Shown here one piece after another: positions 8,201 to 14,336 of a stretch of DNA of 22,995 nt; the stretch's first letter is position 1; the number at the start of each line of letters is the position of its first letter. A program made the translations under genes and the position numbers. Below the pieces are notes generated by a model that saw only the letters and a list, made by a program, of their open reading frames with translations, was not told where the DNA came from and ran no database searches. The DNA is taken from contig JAJRTI010000819.1 in NCBI GenBank assembly GCA_024278415.1, positions 1 through 22,995 on the forward strand. Direction: 5' to 3'. Source of the DNA: Planctomycetota bacterium (lineage in GTDB: Bacteria > Planctomycetota > Brocadiia > JAJRTI01).

Positions 8201-9011
8201 CGCGGTGGCTCTTGACCACGGACGCCACGTCCTTGAGGCACACGGGCCGGCCTTGGCGCGTCACGAGTCTGATGTTCGCGATGTCGTCCACGTTCGCAAA
8301 CTCGTTGACCGTGCGCACGAGAAACTCGGCCCGTCCGTCCTTGAGGATGCCGCCGGTGAGGTTCACGTTCTCTTGCGCCAAGCGAGAGACCACGTCCCGC
8401 ACGGAGATGCGCAGGCGCGCGAGCTTGGCTTCGTTCACGTTGACGTGGATCTCTTCCTCGAGTCCGCCGCTGACCTTGACCGCGGCCACGCCGCCGCCCT
8501 CGCCGTTCTCCGTCGCTAGGCTCTCGAGCGCGGGCTTGAGTTCGTCCTCGGCCATGATGCGCAGCGCAACGAGGCTGTCGTCCCCAGTGAGGCCGATTCT
8601 CATGATGGGGTCGAGCGAAGGGTCGAAGCGCAGCAGCATCGGCGCCTTCGCGTCGTCCGGCAGGCGGATCATGTCCAGCCGCTCGCGGATGTCGAGCGAC
8701 GCCATGGCGATGTCCGTCTTCCACGCGAACTCGACGATCACGTCCGAGCGCCCGGGCCGCGAGATGGAGCTGACGTGCACCACGCCGGGGATGACGCCGA
8801 CCGCGTCTTCGATGGGCTTGGACACGAGCGTCTCGACTTCGTGCGGCGACGTGCCGGGGTAGTCGGTGCGCACCGTGAGCGTGGGGTACGAGATGTTCGG
8901 CAGCAGGTTGATGGGCAGCCGCTTGTAGGCGATGAGCCCGAACACGACCATCGCCACCATGAGCATGAAGGTTGTGACCGGGCGTCGGATGGATACGTCG
9001 GCGAGTTTCAT
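5232..9011 (-). CDS. Enlarged RND efflux permease with extra membrane helices (first of pair)
   Basis: This 1259-aa permease of the HAE-1-like RND family is about 200 residues longer than usual. The N-terminal half is canonical: TM1 at 12-29, porter region, TM2-TM6 at about 343-495, and TM4 with LVDNAIVVLE where Asp407 and Asn408 fall at the AcrB proton-relay positions. Canonical TM7 (NKPLVLVLSVAAL) begins near 743 rather than near 538. The segment between, about 500-740, contains four strongly hydrophobic stretches (about 518-540, 563-585, 606-625, 677-698), then FNLVFSLVARAYPGVVRAAL, which looks like the normal amphipathic helix before TM7. The C-terminal half is canonical, with VVNNAIVLVD in TM10. 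The start is ATG 9011. It lies 129 bases after the adaptor gene, with REP-like hairpins between. Export substrate unknown. Confidence 0.94.
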   Translation of the reverse strand: MKLADVSIRRPVTTFMLMVAMVVFGLIAYKRLPINLLPNISYPTLTVRTDYPGTSPHEVETLVSKPIEDAVGVIPGVVHVSSISRPGRSDVIVEFAWKTDIAMASLDIRERLDMIRLPDDAKAPMLLRFDPSLDPIMRIGLTGDDSLVALRIMAEDELKPALESLATENGEGGGVAAVKVSGGLEEEIHVNVNEAKLARLRISVRDVVSRLAQENVNLTGGILKDGRAEFLVRTVNEFANVDDIANIRLVTRQGRPVCLKDVASVVKSHRERTVITRIDGRESVELAVYKEADANTVSVANLVKKALKDVQRDLERRATTARVTIVSDQSRFIQQSIDEVLSTAKVGGLLAIAILYLFLRHFGSTIIVGVSIPLSVVATFFFMYTTDVTLNVMSLGGLALGIGMLVDNAIVVLESIARCRDEGMSALDAASKGTDEVGRAVVASTLTTVCVFFPIVFVQGIAGQLFQDQALTVTASLMVSLFVALTFIPMLASLPIWGRGHHDPEGERASGSRGLFHPAVVSVLVVCLFAGGAAASYGLWRTVGPRPVGEALDAWKAHRAGVALRILGMLFAFFLFASILSGGIVRIGHAFALIGRELASNVLRHLMRLAVVLFLGWLLVLTIVSPERVHASLPKAVETGPAFLRGGKPEGPTLKNYAVQFGHATIDRFSNKTWGGAALVLLGFYLLSSMGGGMLAAACIKIVYSEIGRVFHALLWPFVFAFNLVFSLVARAYPGVVRAALANKPLVLVLSVAALWLCYVLYGRLGSELIPELSQGEVNIDYETPVGTPLARTLVSAERLETMVRADPAVAQVYTIVGTTGQTGGYASDELEHIGQINVRLKPGLGRAGEDAMMARLRDHLHRNPIAALTYKFSRPSLFSYATPIEIEVRGYNLLKLEAVSRKVVDLLARMRGLTDVKTSLVGGNPELQVIFDREKTARLGLNIASIASIIRANVEGDVATELSREDRQVDIRVQARKSDLRGVPALERLTVNPGGKTPIPLASVARVVRTAGPNEIRRIGGERVALVTANLRGRDLKSAVAEIEARLPAIEMPRDFDARVSGQSREMSTAFNSMRFAITLAAFLVYLVMASQFESLLHPFVIMFTIPFALIGVVLALWLTHTPISVLVLIGVVMLAGIVVNNAIVLVDCINSRMAEGMARREAIVEAGSMRLRPILMTTATTVLGLLPMALGLGQGSELRQPMAITVIGGLLTSTLLTLLFVPTVYDVVEGAKQAFLAGLRRLSPVADESPAGQEAGK

Positions 9012-9057
9012 GGCTGCCTATTGAATGGGAGCACTGTTGGGCGAAGATGGCGGGTAG

Positions 9058-9120
9058 CCGCATGCGCCAGCATGCGGGGCGTTGGGAGCGCGGCACGCGC
9101 TCCCGCGCCCTGGCGGGCGC
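9058..9120. repeat. Three consecutive hairpins between adaptor and permease genes, including copy 2 of the TAGCCGCA family
   Basis: 9058-9065 pairs with 9070-9077 around GCCA (copy 2, TAG at 9055-9057). 9084-9092 pairs with 9096-9104 (9 bp, GCA loop). 9105-9110 pairs with 9115-9120 around TGGC. All stems are perfect. They fill most of the 129-base space inside the efflux operon and have no T-run. In other bacteria, intra-operon REP hairpins stabilise upstream mRNA or dampen downstream expression, so these may set the adaptor-to-permease ratio. Confidence 0.7.
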
Positions 9121-9140
9121 GGCCGCCATCAACCATTCTG

Positions 9141-11021
9141 CTACCGTCCGCCGCGGCGGCGAGACTGGATGAAGCCCTTCTTGCGCATGTCGCCGTAGAA
9201 CTTCATGAACTTCTTGTCGTCGGTCGCGAGTGTGGGGTCTTGCTTGAGGCGCTTCTCGTACTCCGCCTTCGCTTTCGCGTTCCGGCCCAGCCCTTGGCGC
9301 ATGCGCACGATGACGGACGCCGGCGGCATGCGGATCTCAGGCTGGGGCGCGGCCTGGGGCTTGGCCTCTTGCACCGCGCCCTGGGCCTCGGTGCCGATGA
9401 TCCGCACCGCGGAGCCCTGCTTCAGATCCTCATGGCCCACGGTCACGACGCGGTCGCCTGGCTCGACGCCGCTGAGGATCTCGATCTCGTTGCCTTCCGA
9501 GAAGCCCACCTTGACGATGCGCTTCATCGCAAGTTGCCGCAGCGCGTATGATTCGACCTTCAGGGCCAGCGGCTTTAGGGTTGGCGTTTGGGGGGCCTTC
9601 AGGCCTTCCTTGGCGTCCGTATCCGCTTCAGTTGGTGCGGCGGGTATGGTCGTCCTCAGCTCCAGCGTCATGCCATCGGAGAGGCCGTGTTGGTCTGGGA
9701 GTGCGATCAAACACTCGACCGTCTCATCGCTCTCCTCAGGCTCAGGCATGCTGTGGAAGGTCGTCTCGACAATGATGGGCTTGCTAGCCGCACGCGCCAG
9801 CGTGGGGGACAATGTGCGCTCGCCCTGCGCGCGCGTGGCGTCGCCAGGTTTCTCCTGCTGGCCGCCGCGCCGTCCCGAAGGCTTGGCTTTGGCTTCGGCG
9901 CCCGGTTTCTTCTCCGCCTTCGGCTTCGGCGTCGCCACGACCGTCACCTTGCCGCCGGTCTTGAGGATCTTGGCGTACTTCGCGGGGATCTTGGCCGCCA
10001 GGAAATCCTTGACCACGAACACCTCGTTCAGATCGCTCTCAATCACGAGCGACTTCTTGGGCAACACCAGCGCGTTGTCGTGGGTTTCGGTGATGAGGTA
10101 CGTGGACGCGAACATGCCCGGGCACAGGCAGTACTTGTCCGGATCGGCGATCTCAAAGGTGACCTTCACCGTGCCGCTATCGCTGTCCACGACCGGGCTG
10201 ATCATGCTCACCTTGCCCAAGAACTCCTTCTCGGGCACGGACTCGACCTTCACCCGCACGGGCAGGCCGACCCGGACCTTGCTCAGATCGCGTTCGGGCA
10301 CATGGATGCGGCCCAAGATCGGATCGTAGTTTGCGACGCGGAATAGGGCCTCGTTCGCCTTCACGTTCTGGCCCACGTCCACGTTGCGCTCGACGACGAC
10401 ACCGTCGATGGGCGAAGTCACCTCGGTGTAGCTCAGCGTCAGCGTGGCGCTCTCATAACCGACCTGGGCCGTCTCGTAGGCCACCTGCGCCGATTCAAGA
10501 TCCTCCTGGCTCACGATGTTGTTGGAGAACATGCGCTTCAGGCGTCCGTACACGGATTTCGCCTGTTCGAGTTGCGCCTTCTCTTGGCGCGCCTTGAGGG
10601 CCATCTCCCGGTCGTTGAGCCGGGCCAGGAGTTGGCCTTGCTTCACGCGGTCGCCCTCCTCGACCTGGATTGCAACCACTTCCTCGGAAATGCGCGCGAT
10701 GACATCGACGGCGACGCGGGCTTCGAGCGTGCAGGTGCTCAAGAGGAAAGCCTCGATGGGCTTGCGCACGACCGGGGTGATGACCACCGGCACGGAGGCT
10801 TGCCCGGTGGCCTGCGACCGCGGGCGGCCCCATCCCCCACGGCCGCGCATGCCGCCGCGGCCTCCGCGGCCGCGGGCCGCGGCTTGGCTGGCGCCTTGGG
10901 CCGCCTCGCCCTTGTCCTTCGGCCGCGTCGCCAGCCAAATGCCGGCAACCAGCAGCACGACGAACACCGCTTGAACGATGATCTGGTCCTTCAATGTGCT
11001 ACGACTCATGGGCGATCTCAT
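9141..11021 (-). CDS. RND efflux periplasmic adaptor (membrane fusion protein) with split terminal domain
   Basis: This 626-aa adaptor bridges an RND permease and an outer-membrane channel. It has one N-terminal membrane anchor (about 13-31), an Arg/Gly/Trp-rich linker (50-69), then lipoyl half-motifs (about 104-136 and 202-232, with VTSPIDGVVVERNVDVGQ) flanking a helical hairpin (137-198), and a beta-barrel domain (about 235-310). The membrane-proximal domain starts at NALVLPKKSLVIESDLNEVFVV (316-337) and resumes only at about 497-541 (RIVKVGFSEGNEIEILSGVE). Between lie about 160 residues rich in Lys, Pro, Ala and Glu, and a charged tail follows (545-626). Relatives are usually 350-450 aa. 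Met5 (11009) is an alternative start; neither candidate has a strong ribosome-binding site. It begins 39 bases after the MarR gene. Confidence 0.92.
   Translation of the reverse strand: MRSPMSRSTLKDQIIVQAVFVVLLVAGIWLATRPKDKGEAAQGASQAAARGRGGRGGMRGRGGWGRPRSQATGQASVPVVITPVVRKPIEAFLLSTCTLEARVAVDVIARISEEVVAIQVEEGDRVKQGQLLARLNDREMALKARQEKAQLEQAKSVYGRLKRMFSNNIVSQEDLESAQVAYETAQVGYESATLTLSYTEVTSPIDGVVVERNVDVGQNVKANEALFRVANYDPILGRIHVPERDLSKVRVGLPVRVKVESVPEKEFLGKVSMISPVVDSDSGTVKVTFEIADPDKYCLCPGMFASTYLITETHDNALVLPKKSLVIESDLNEVFVVKDFLAAKIPAKYAKILKTGGKVTVVATPKPKAEKKPGAEAKAKPSGRRGGQQEKPGDATRAQGERTLSPTLARAASKPIIVETTFHSMPEPEESDETVECLIALPDQHGLSDGMTLELRTTIPAAPTEADTDAKEGLKAPQTPTLKPLALKVESYALRQLAMKRIVKVGFSEGNEIEILSGVEPGDRVVTVGHEDLKQGSAVRIIGTEAQGAVQEAKPQAAPQPEIRMPPASVIVRMRQGLGRNAKAKAEYEKRLKQDPTLATDDKKFMKFYGDMRKKGFIQSRRRGGR
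9785..9807. repeat. REP-like hairpin inside the adaptor coding sequence (copy 3)
   Basis: TAGCCGCA, GCCA loop and a stem of 7 of 8 matching pairs (9788-9795 with 9800-9807; mismatch at 9805) repeat the pattern of 55-77 and 9055-9077. On the coding (minus) strand it is read in frame as about residues 405-413 (SPTLARAAS), within the low-complexity insert of the adaptor. The gene remains open, so the element appears to have been accommodated as a peptide. Confidence 0.6.
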
Positions 11022-11060
11022 AGAAGTGGAAGGGAGCTGCGAGTCCGGGCCGTCCCGCGC

Positions 11061-11522
11061 CTAGCCATCCTCAACCTGTTGCAGGACTTCACCGATCGTC
11101 TCAAAGGCATCGACGAGCCTCCGCCGGTCGGCACTGCTCAACTGCGACAACACGCAGTCGATCTTCTCCCCGCGCAGGCGCCGAAACCGGTCGCGCAGGC
11201 CCTTGGCCTTGCGCGTGAGTTGCACGCGCACCACCCGGCGGTCGTCCGGATCATCCACCCGCACCACGAGCCCGTTCTCGACCATGCGGTCGACGAGGCC
11301 CGTCGCAGTGGGCGTCGAGATGCCGGCCAGGCGAGCCAACTCTTTCATGGCCACGCTCTCGTGCTGGCCGAGCAGCCGCAGCAGCTTAAGCTGACGCATG
11401 GTCACGTCGGGCAGGTTCGACATTTTGGGCTTGCGCGTCATGCCGGAGAAGAGGCGATGCTGGATCTCGCTCATCAGCAGGTTGACGCGCTCTGCCGCGT
11501 CGCCGATCGATTGTGAGGCCAT
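11061..11522 (-). CDS. MarR-family transcriptional regulator
   Basis: A 153-aa winged helix-turn-helix protein of typical MarR length. Helical N- and C-terminal parts (about 5-25 and 105-150) would form the dimer interface. The DNA-binding core runs from about 41 to 103: MKELARLAGISTPTATGLVD supplies the helix-turn-helix and RVDDPDDRRVVRVQLT is the classic MarR wing, with the DxRxxxV signature. It starts at ATG 11522 with AGGA about eight bases upstream. It is first in the minus-strand unit ahead of the RND adaptor and permeases, and a promoter with an overlapping inverted repeat lies upstream, so autorepression relieved by a small ligand (as in MexR, MarR or EmrR systems) is the likely role. 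The ligand is unknown. It might also influence the divergent dehydrogenase operon. Confidence 0.93.
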   Translation of the reverse strand: MASQSIGDAAERVNLLMSEIQHRLFSGMTRKPKMSNLPDVTMRQLKLLRLLGQHESVAMKELARLAGISTPTATGLVDRMVENGLVVRVDDPDDRRVVRVQLTRKAKGLRDRFRRLRGEKIDCVLSQLSSADRRRLVDAFETIGEVLQQVEDG

Positions 11523-11554
11523 GGCGGGTCCTGCGCCTAAGCGGCGTCAATGTG

Positions 11555-11595
11555 AAACTGTTCTGATCTCAAATAGTTCTGTATCCGAACAGTTT
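11555..11595. promoter_or_regulatory. Putative MarR operator (inverted repeats)
   Basis: AAACTGTTC at 11555-11563 is the exact reverse complement of GAACAGTTT at 11587-11595. A further half-site AGTTC at 11575-11579 pairs with GAAC at 11587-11590 across seven bases, giving one compact dyad of MarR-operator size plus an additional arm. The right arm overlaps the -10 box of the marR promoter and the rest covers the expected transcription start, the position expected of a repressor site. Binding by this regulator is inferred. Confidence 0.6.
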
Positions 11596-11620
11596 ATATC
11601 CCAAAATAGTAGCGTGTCAA
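11593..11620 (-). promoter_or_regulatory. Sigma-70-type promoter for the marR-efflux operon
   Basis: Read on the minus strand: a perfect -35 TTGACA (11620-11615), a 16-base spacer, and -10 TATAAA (11598-11593), giving a start of transcription near 11586 and a leader of about 64 bases to ATG 11522. The region is clearly more AT-rich than its surroundings. Confidence 0.7.
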
Positions 11621-11638
11621 GCCCTTTGTGCCACCGTC

Positions 11639-11667
11639 TTGCCATCGACACGGAAGTGGCGTAACAT
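11639..11667 (+). promoter_or_regulatory. Candidate promoter for the dehydrogenase operon
   Basis: TTGCCA (11639-11644), 17 bases, TAACAT (11662-11667), followed 50 bases later by the ATG at 11718. The -35 is five of six and the -10 four of six to consensus, so this is plausible but not strong. It lies back to back with the marR promoter. Confidence 0.35.
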
Positions 11668-11717
11668 GATCCGCCTCCAAATATGGCCTGCCGCCAGCCT
11701 CCCATAAGGATACATCC

Positions 11718-12740
11718 ATGAAAGCCGTCGCCGTCACCGACGTGGGCAAAATCGAGTTCGTCGAACTGCCCGCGCCCAAGTTCCACGATTACGAATGCCT
11801 CGTCAAGATGACCGCCTGCGGCCTGTGCAACGGCACGGACCTCAAGCACATCGACGGCACGCTCGGCAACGTGCGCGAGCAGTACCCGATCATCCTCGGC
11901 CATGAGGCTGTCGGCGAAGTCGTCGAGGTCGGCCGCAAGGTCAAGAACTTCAAGGTCGGCGACATGATTACCGACCCCGTGCCGGCCGTCGACGATCCGC
12001 GCTACAATTCCGGCTGCGCCGGCTTCTGCGAGTACGGCGTGGTGCAAGACCACGAGGTGATGCAAGAACTGGGGCTTGGCGACGACGCCAAACGTTGGCT
12101 TTCCGACCGCGCCAACGTGGTGCGCGCGGAGATGGCGCCCGTGGACGCGGCGATGCTCGTGACGTTCAAGGAGACGTACAGCGCGGCCAAGAACTTTGGC
12201 ATTGGCGGCGGCACGGACGTGCTCATCTACGGAGACGGCCCCAACGCCGTCTCGCTCGCCGCTCTCGCGCGCGTCAACGGCGCGGCGTGGCTCGGCATGG
12301 TCGGCCACTGGGACAGCCGGCTCGCGCGCGCGGCCGAAGTGGCCAAGCTCGATCAGACCATCAACTCGAACGACGCGGACGTGGCAACTGCGCTCGCAGG
12401 CCGGAAGGTCGACGTTGTGATCGACGCGGTCGGCCGCGTCGCGATCATCCAGGACGGCTTCCGCTGCGTGAAGCGGCTGGGCAAGGTCGGCGTGTTCGGC
12501 GTGCTCCGCAACACCGAGCCCGATCTGTCCATCCGCGCCATCCCCACGGGCGCATCGCTTCAGATGCTGTCGTGGCCCGTCGGCGCCAACGACGTGCACG
12601 ACGAGGTCGTGGACATGGTCGCGACCGGCGCACTCAAGCCAAGCGTGTTCTACAGCGAAGTCGACTCGTGGGGAAACATCGAGGACGCGGTCGCGCGGGT
12701 GCGTTCCCGCGACGCGTTCAAAATCATCCTCACGATCTGA
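11718..12740 (+). CDS. Zinc-dependent alcohol dehydrogenase family protein (MDR superfamily)
   Basis: A 340-aa medium-chain dehydrogenase/reductase, expected to oxidise an alcohol or polyol, or reduce the matching carbonyl, with NAD(P). The GroES-like N-terminal domain has CGLCNGTDLK, where Cys37 is the expected catalytic zinc ligand, and GHEAVGEVVEVG, where His62 and Glu63 complete the site. The four-cysteine structural-zinc loop of classical enzymes is missing. The Rossmann part has YGDGPNAVSLAALA (the GxGPxG dinucleotide motif with Ala for the last Gly), and KVDVVIDAVG follows. AAGGA at 11706-11710 lies seven bases before the ATG, which fixes the start. It is the first gene of the plus-strand operon with an isomerase-like protein and a glycyl radical enzyme, so it probably handles a substrate or product of that route. 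Exact specificity cannot be read. Confidence 0.9.
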   Translation: MKAVAVTDVGKIEFVELPAPKFHDYECLVKMTACGLCNGTDLKHIDGTLGNVREQYPIILGHEAVGEVVEVGRKVKNFKVGDMITDPVPAVDDPRYNSGCAGFCEYGVVQDHEVMQELGLGDDAKRWLSDRANVVRAEMAPVDAAMLVTFKETYSAAKNFGIGGGTDVLIYGDGPNAVSLAALARVNGAAWLGMVGHWDSRLARAAEVAKLDQTINSNDADVATALAGRKVDVVIDAVGRVAIIQDGFRCVKRLGKVGVFGVLRNTEPDLSIRAIPTGASLQMLSWPVGANDVHDEVVDMVATGALKPSVFYSEVDSWGNIEDAVARVRSRDAFKIILTI

Positions 12741-12807
12741 CGCGGCCCGCGCCGCGGCGATCGGGCCGAGGGATCTCAACGCACAGCAAGACACCACGGA
12801 ACCCGCC

Positions 12808-14334
12808 ATGCCCATCACCCCCCACCGTTCGAAAGTGCTCTGTCTGCCCGTGATACGCGGCTTCTACGACCGGGCCATGACCCGGCGCGTGAAGGCCGGC
12901 ATGCGGCAGGCCTGCGCCGCCCTCGACGTGGACGCCATCTTCCCCGCGGACGACGCGTGCACCGAGGGCCTCATTTGCAGAGACCGCGGCGTGCGCGCCT
13001 ATTGGGAAACCTGGCGTGGCGACCTCGCAGACATCAAGGCCCTCATCGCGTTTAGCTCCGACTTCATGGACGAGCGCTCGGTGATGGACACGGTGCGCCT
13101 CCTGCCCGAGGACGTGCCGATCTTCCTGATCGTCAACAACGACAGCGTCTCCGCGCAGGTCGAAGGCGAATCGGTGGGCGATGGCCTCTGCGGGTCGCTG
13201 TCCGTGCACCACAACCTGCGCATGATCGGCCGATCCATGACGCGCTCGTGCCGCATCGACATGAACGACGCGGGCACGCTCCAAGCAAAGCTCGCCGAGT
13301 GCCTGCGCGTCAGCGACGGCATCGAGGCGCTGCGGCACATGCGCATCGCGCTCCTCGGCGTGAACCCCACTCCCTTCGCTACGACGTTCTCGAACCAGAT
13401 GGAGCTGTTTCGGCTCGGTTTTTCGCTCCACACGTACGAACTGCTCGACATGTGGGGCGACGTGATGCTCGGCGGGCAGCTCGACGCAGGCACCAACGAA
13501 TACGAAGCCCCGTTCGGCAAGGTAAAGCTCGCCCGGCCCGTGCGCAAAGACGACCCGCGCGTGGCTCAAGCCAAAGCGCGCATCGCCGCGGCCGTGCCCC
13601 ACCTGCCGGGCGACGAGAAGGCATTCGACGTCATCGCGCGGTGCTTCGTGTGGGTCGAGGAGACGTTCGAGCGCGACGCGATCGACGCGGGCGCAGTGCA
13701 CTGCTGGCCCGAATTCGCTCGCTTCTTCGGCGTCGCGCCCTGCGCGTTCAGCATGTTCGCCAACCTGCTGCTCGACAAGCCGGTCGTGTGCGAGGTCGAT
13801 GTCTGCCACGCGATCATGGCGAAGCTCGGCAACGTCATGAGTGGCGAGGCGAGCGTGATTCTCGACGTGAACAACAACGGCTGGGACCCGCGCGTGTTCA
13901 ACGTGTTCCATTGCTCGCAGACGCCGGCCAACTGGCTTGTAGGCGGCGGCGAGGTGACCGACCGCGGCGAGGTCGCAGGCGTGATCCAGGCCGCGCCGTT
14001 CACCGCGGTCTCGGCCGCGACGTCGTGCGACGCGTTCCACGCGATCGTCTTCACCGGCCAGTTCCTCGCCGAAAACCCTGGCCGTCGCGGGTCAAGCGGC
14101 TGGGCGTTTGTGCCCAACAACCAGGACGTGCTCAAGGCCATCGAGCAGGTCGGCATCCACCACTTCGTCGCGATGAAGGGCCTCCTGCCGCACGACGTGG
14201 CGGATGCCCTGCGCTTCAAAGGGCTGGTCGTGAACGACCTCTCGTGTCCCGTGCCGTCGCTCGAAGAGATTGCGGCGGAATTGCCGAAGCTGGACGCTAT
14301 CACTTGCGCGACGCCGGCGGTATACTCGGAGTAG
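12808..14334 (+). CDS. L-fucose isomerase-like protein (COG2407-type)
   Basis: A 508-aa protein of the FucI/AraA-like isomerase superfamily, in the divergent group often annotated only as fucose-isomerase-like. Known relatives interconvert aldoses and ketoses with a metal ion. Recognisable pieces: an N-terminal alpha/beta domain (about 8-180) with FLIVNNDSV and the GSLSVHHNLRMIGR segment, RIALLGVNP at 179-187, HCWPEFARFFGVAPC (298-312), CEVDVCHAIMAKLG (328-341) with Glu329 and Asp331 as likely metal ligands, ILDVNN at 351-356, and His451-His452 near the end. Overall similarity to true FucI is low, so fucose should not be assumed as substrate. The start at ATG 12808 has only a weak ribosome-binding site (CGGAA). 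The gene lies 67 bases after the dehydrogenase and its stop is two bases from the next ATG. Confidence 0.82.
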   Translation: MPITPHRSKVLCLPVIRGFYDRAMTRRVKAGMRQACAALDVDAIFPADDACTEGLICRDRGVRAYWETWRGDLADIKALIAFSSDFMDERSVMDTVRLLPEDVPIFLIVNNDSVSAQVEGESVGDGLCGSLSVHHNLRMIGRSMTRSCRIDMNDAGTLQAKLAECLRVSDGIEALRHMRIALLGVNPTPFATTFSNQMELFRLGFSLHTYELLDMWGDVMLGGQLDAGTNEYEAPFGKVKLARPVRKDDPRVAQAKARIAAAVPHLPGDEKAFDVIARCFVWVEETFERDAIDAGAVHCWPEFARFFGVAPCAFSMFANLLLDKPVVCEVDVCHAIMAKLGNVMSGEASVILDVNNNGWDPRVFNVFHCSQTPANWLVGGGEVTDRGEVAGVIQAAPFTAVSAATSCDAFHAIVFTGQFLAENPGRRGSSGWAFVPNNQDVLKAIEQVGIHHFVAMKGLLPHDVADALRFKGLVVNDLSCPVPSLEEIAAELPKLDAITCATPAVYSE

Positions 14335-14336
14335 CC

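Noticed and set aside
12808..14334. True L-fucose isomerase (fucI)
   Set aside because: Length (508 against about 590 aa) and sequence differ widely from FucI. Only superfamily motifs match, so no gene symbol or fucose specificity is given.
13248..14336. N-terminal extension of the glycyl radical enzyme frame (1156 codons in total)
   Set aside because: It overlaps the fucose-isomerase-like gene out of frame and has typical GC-shadow composition; ATG 14337 has a ribosome-binding site and a normal family N-terminus.
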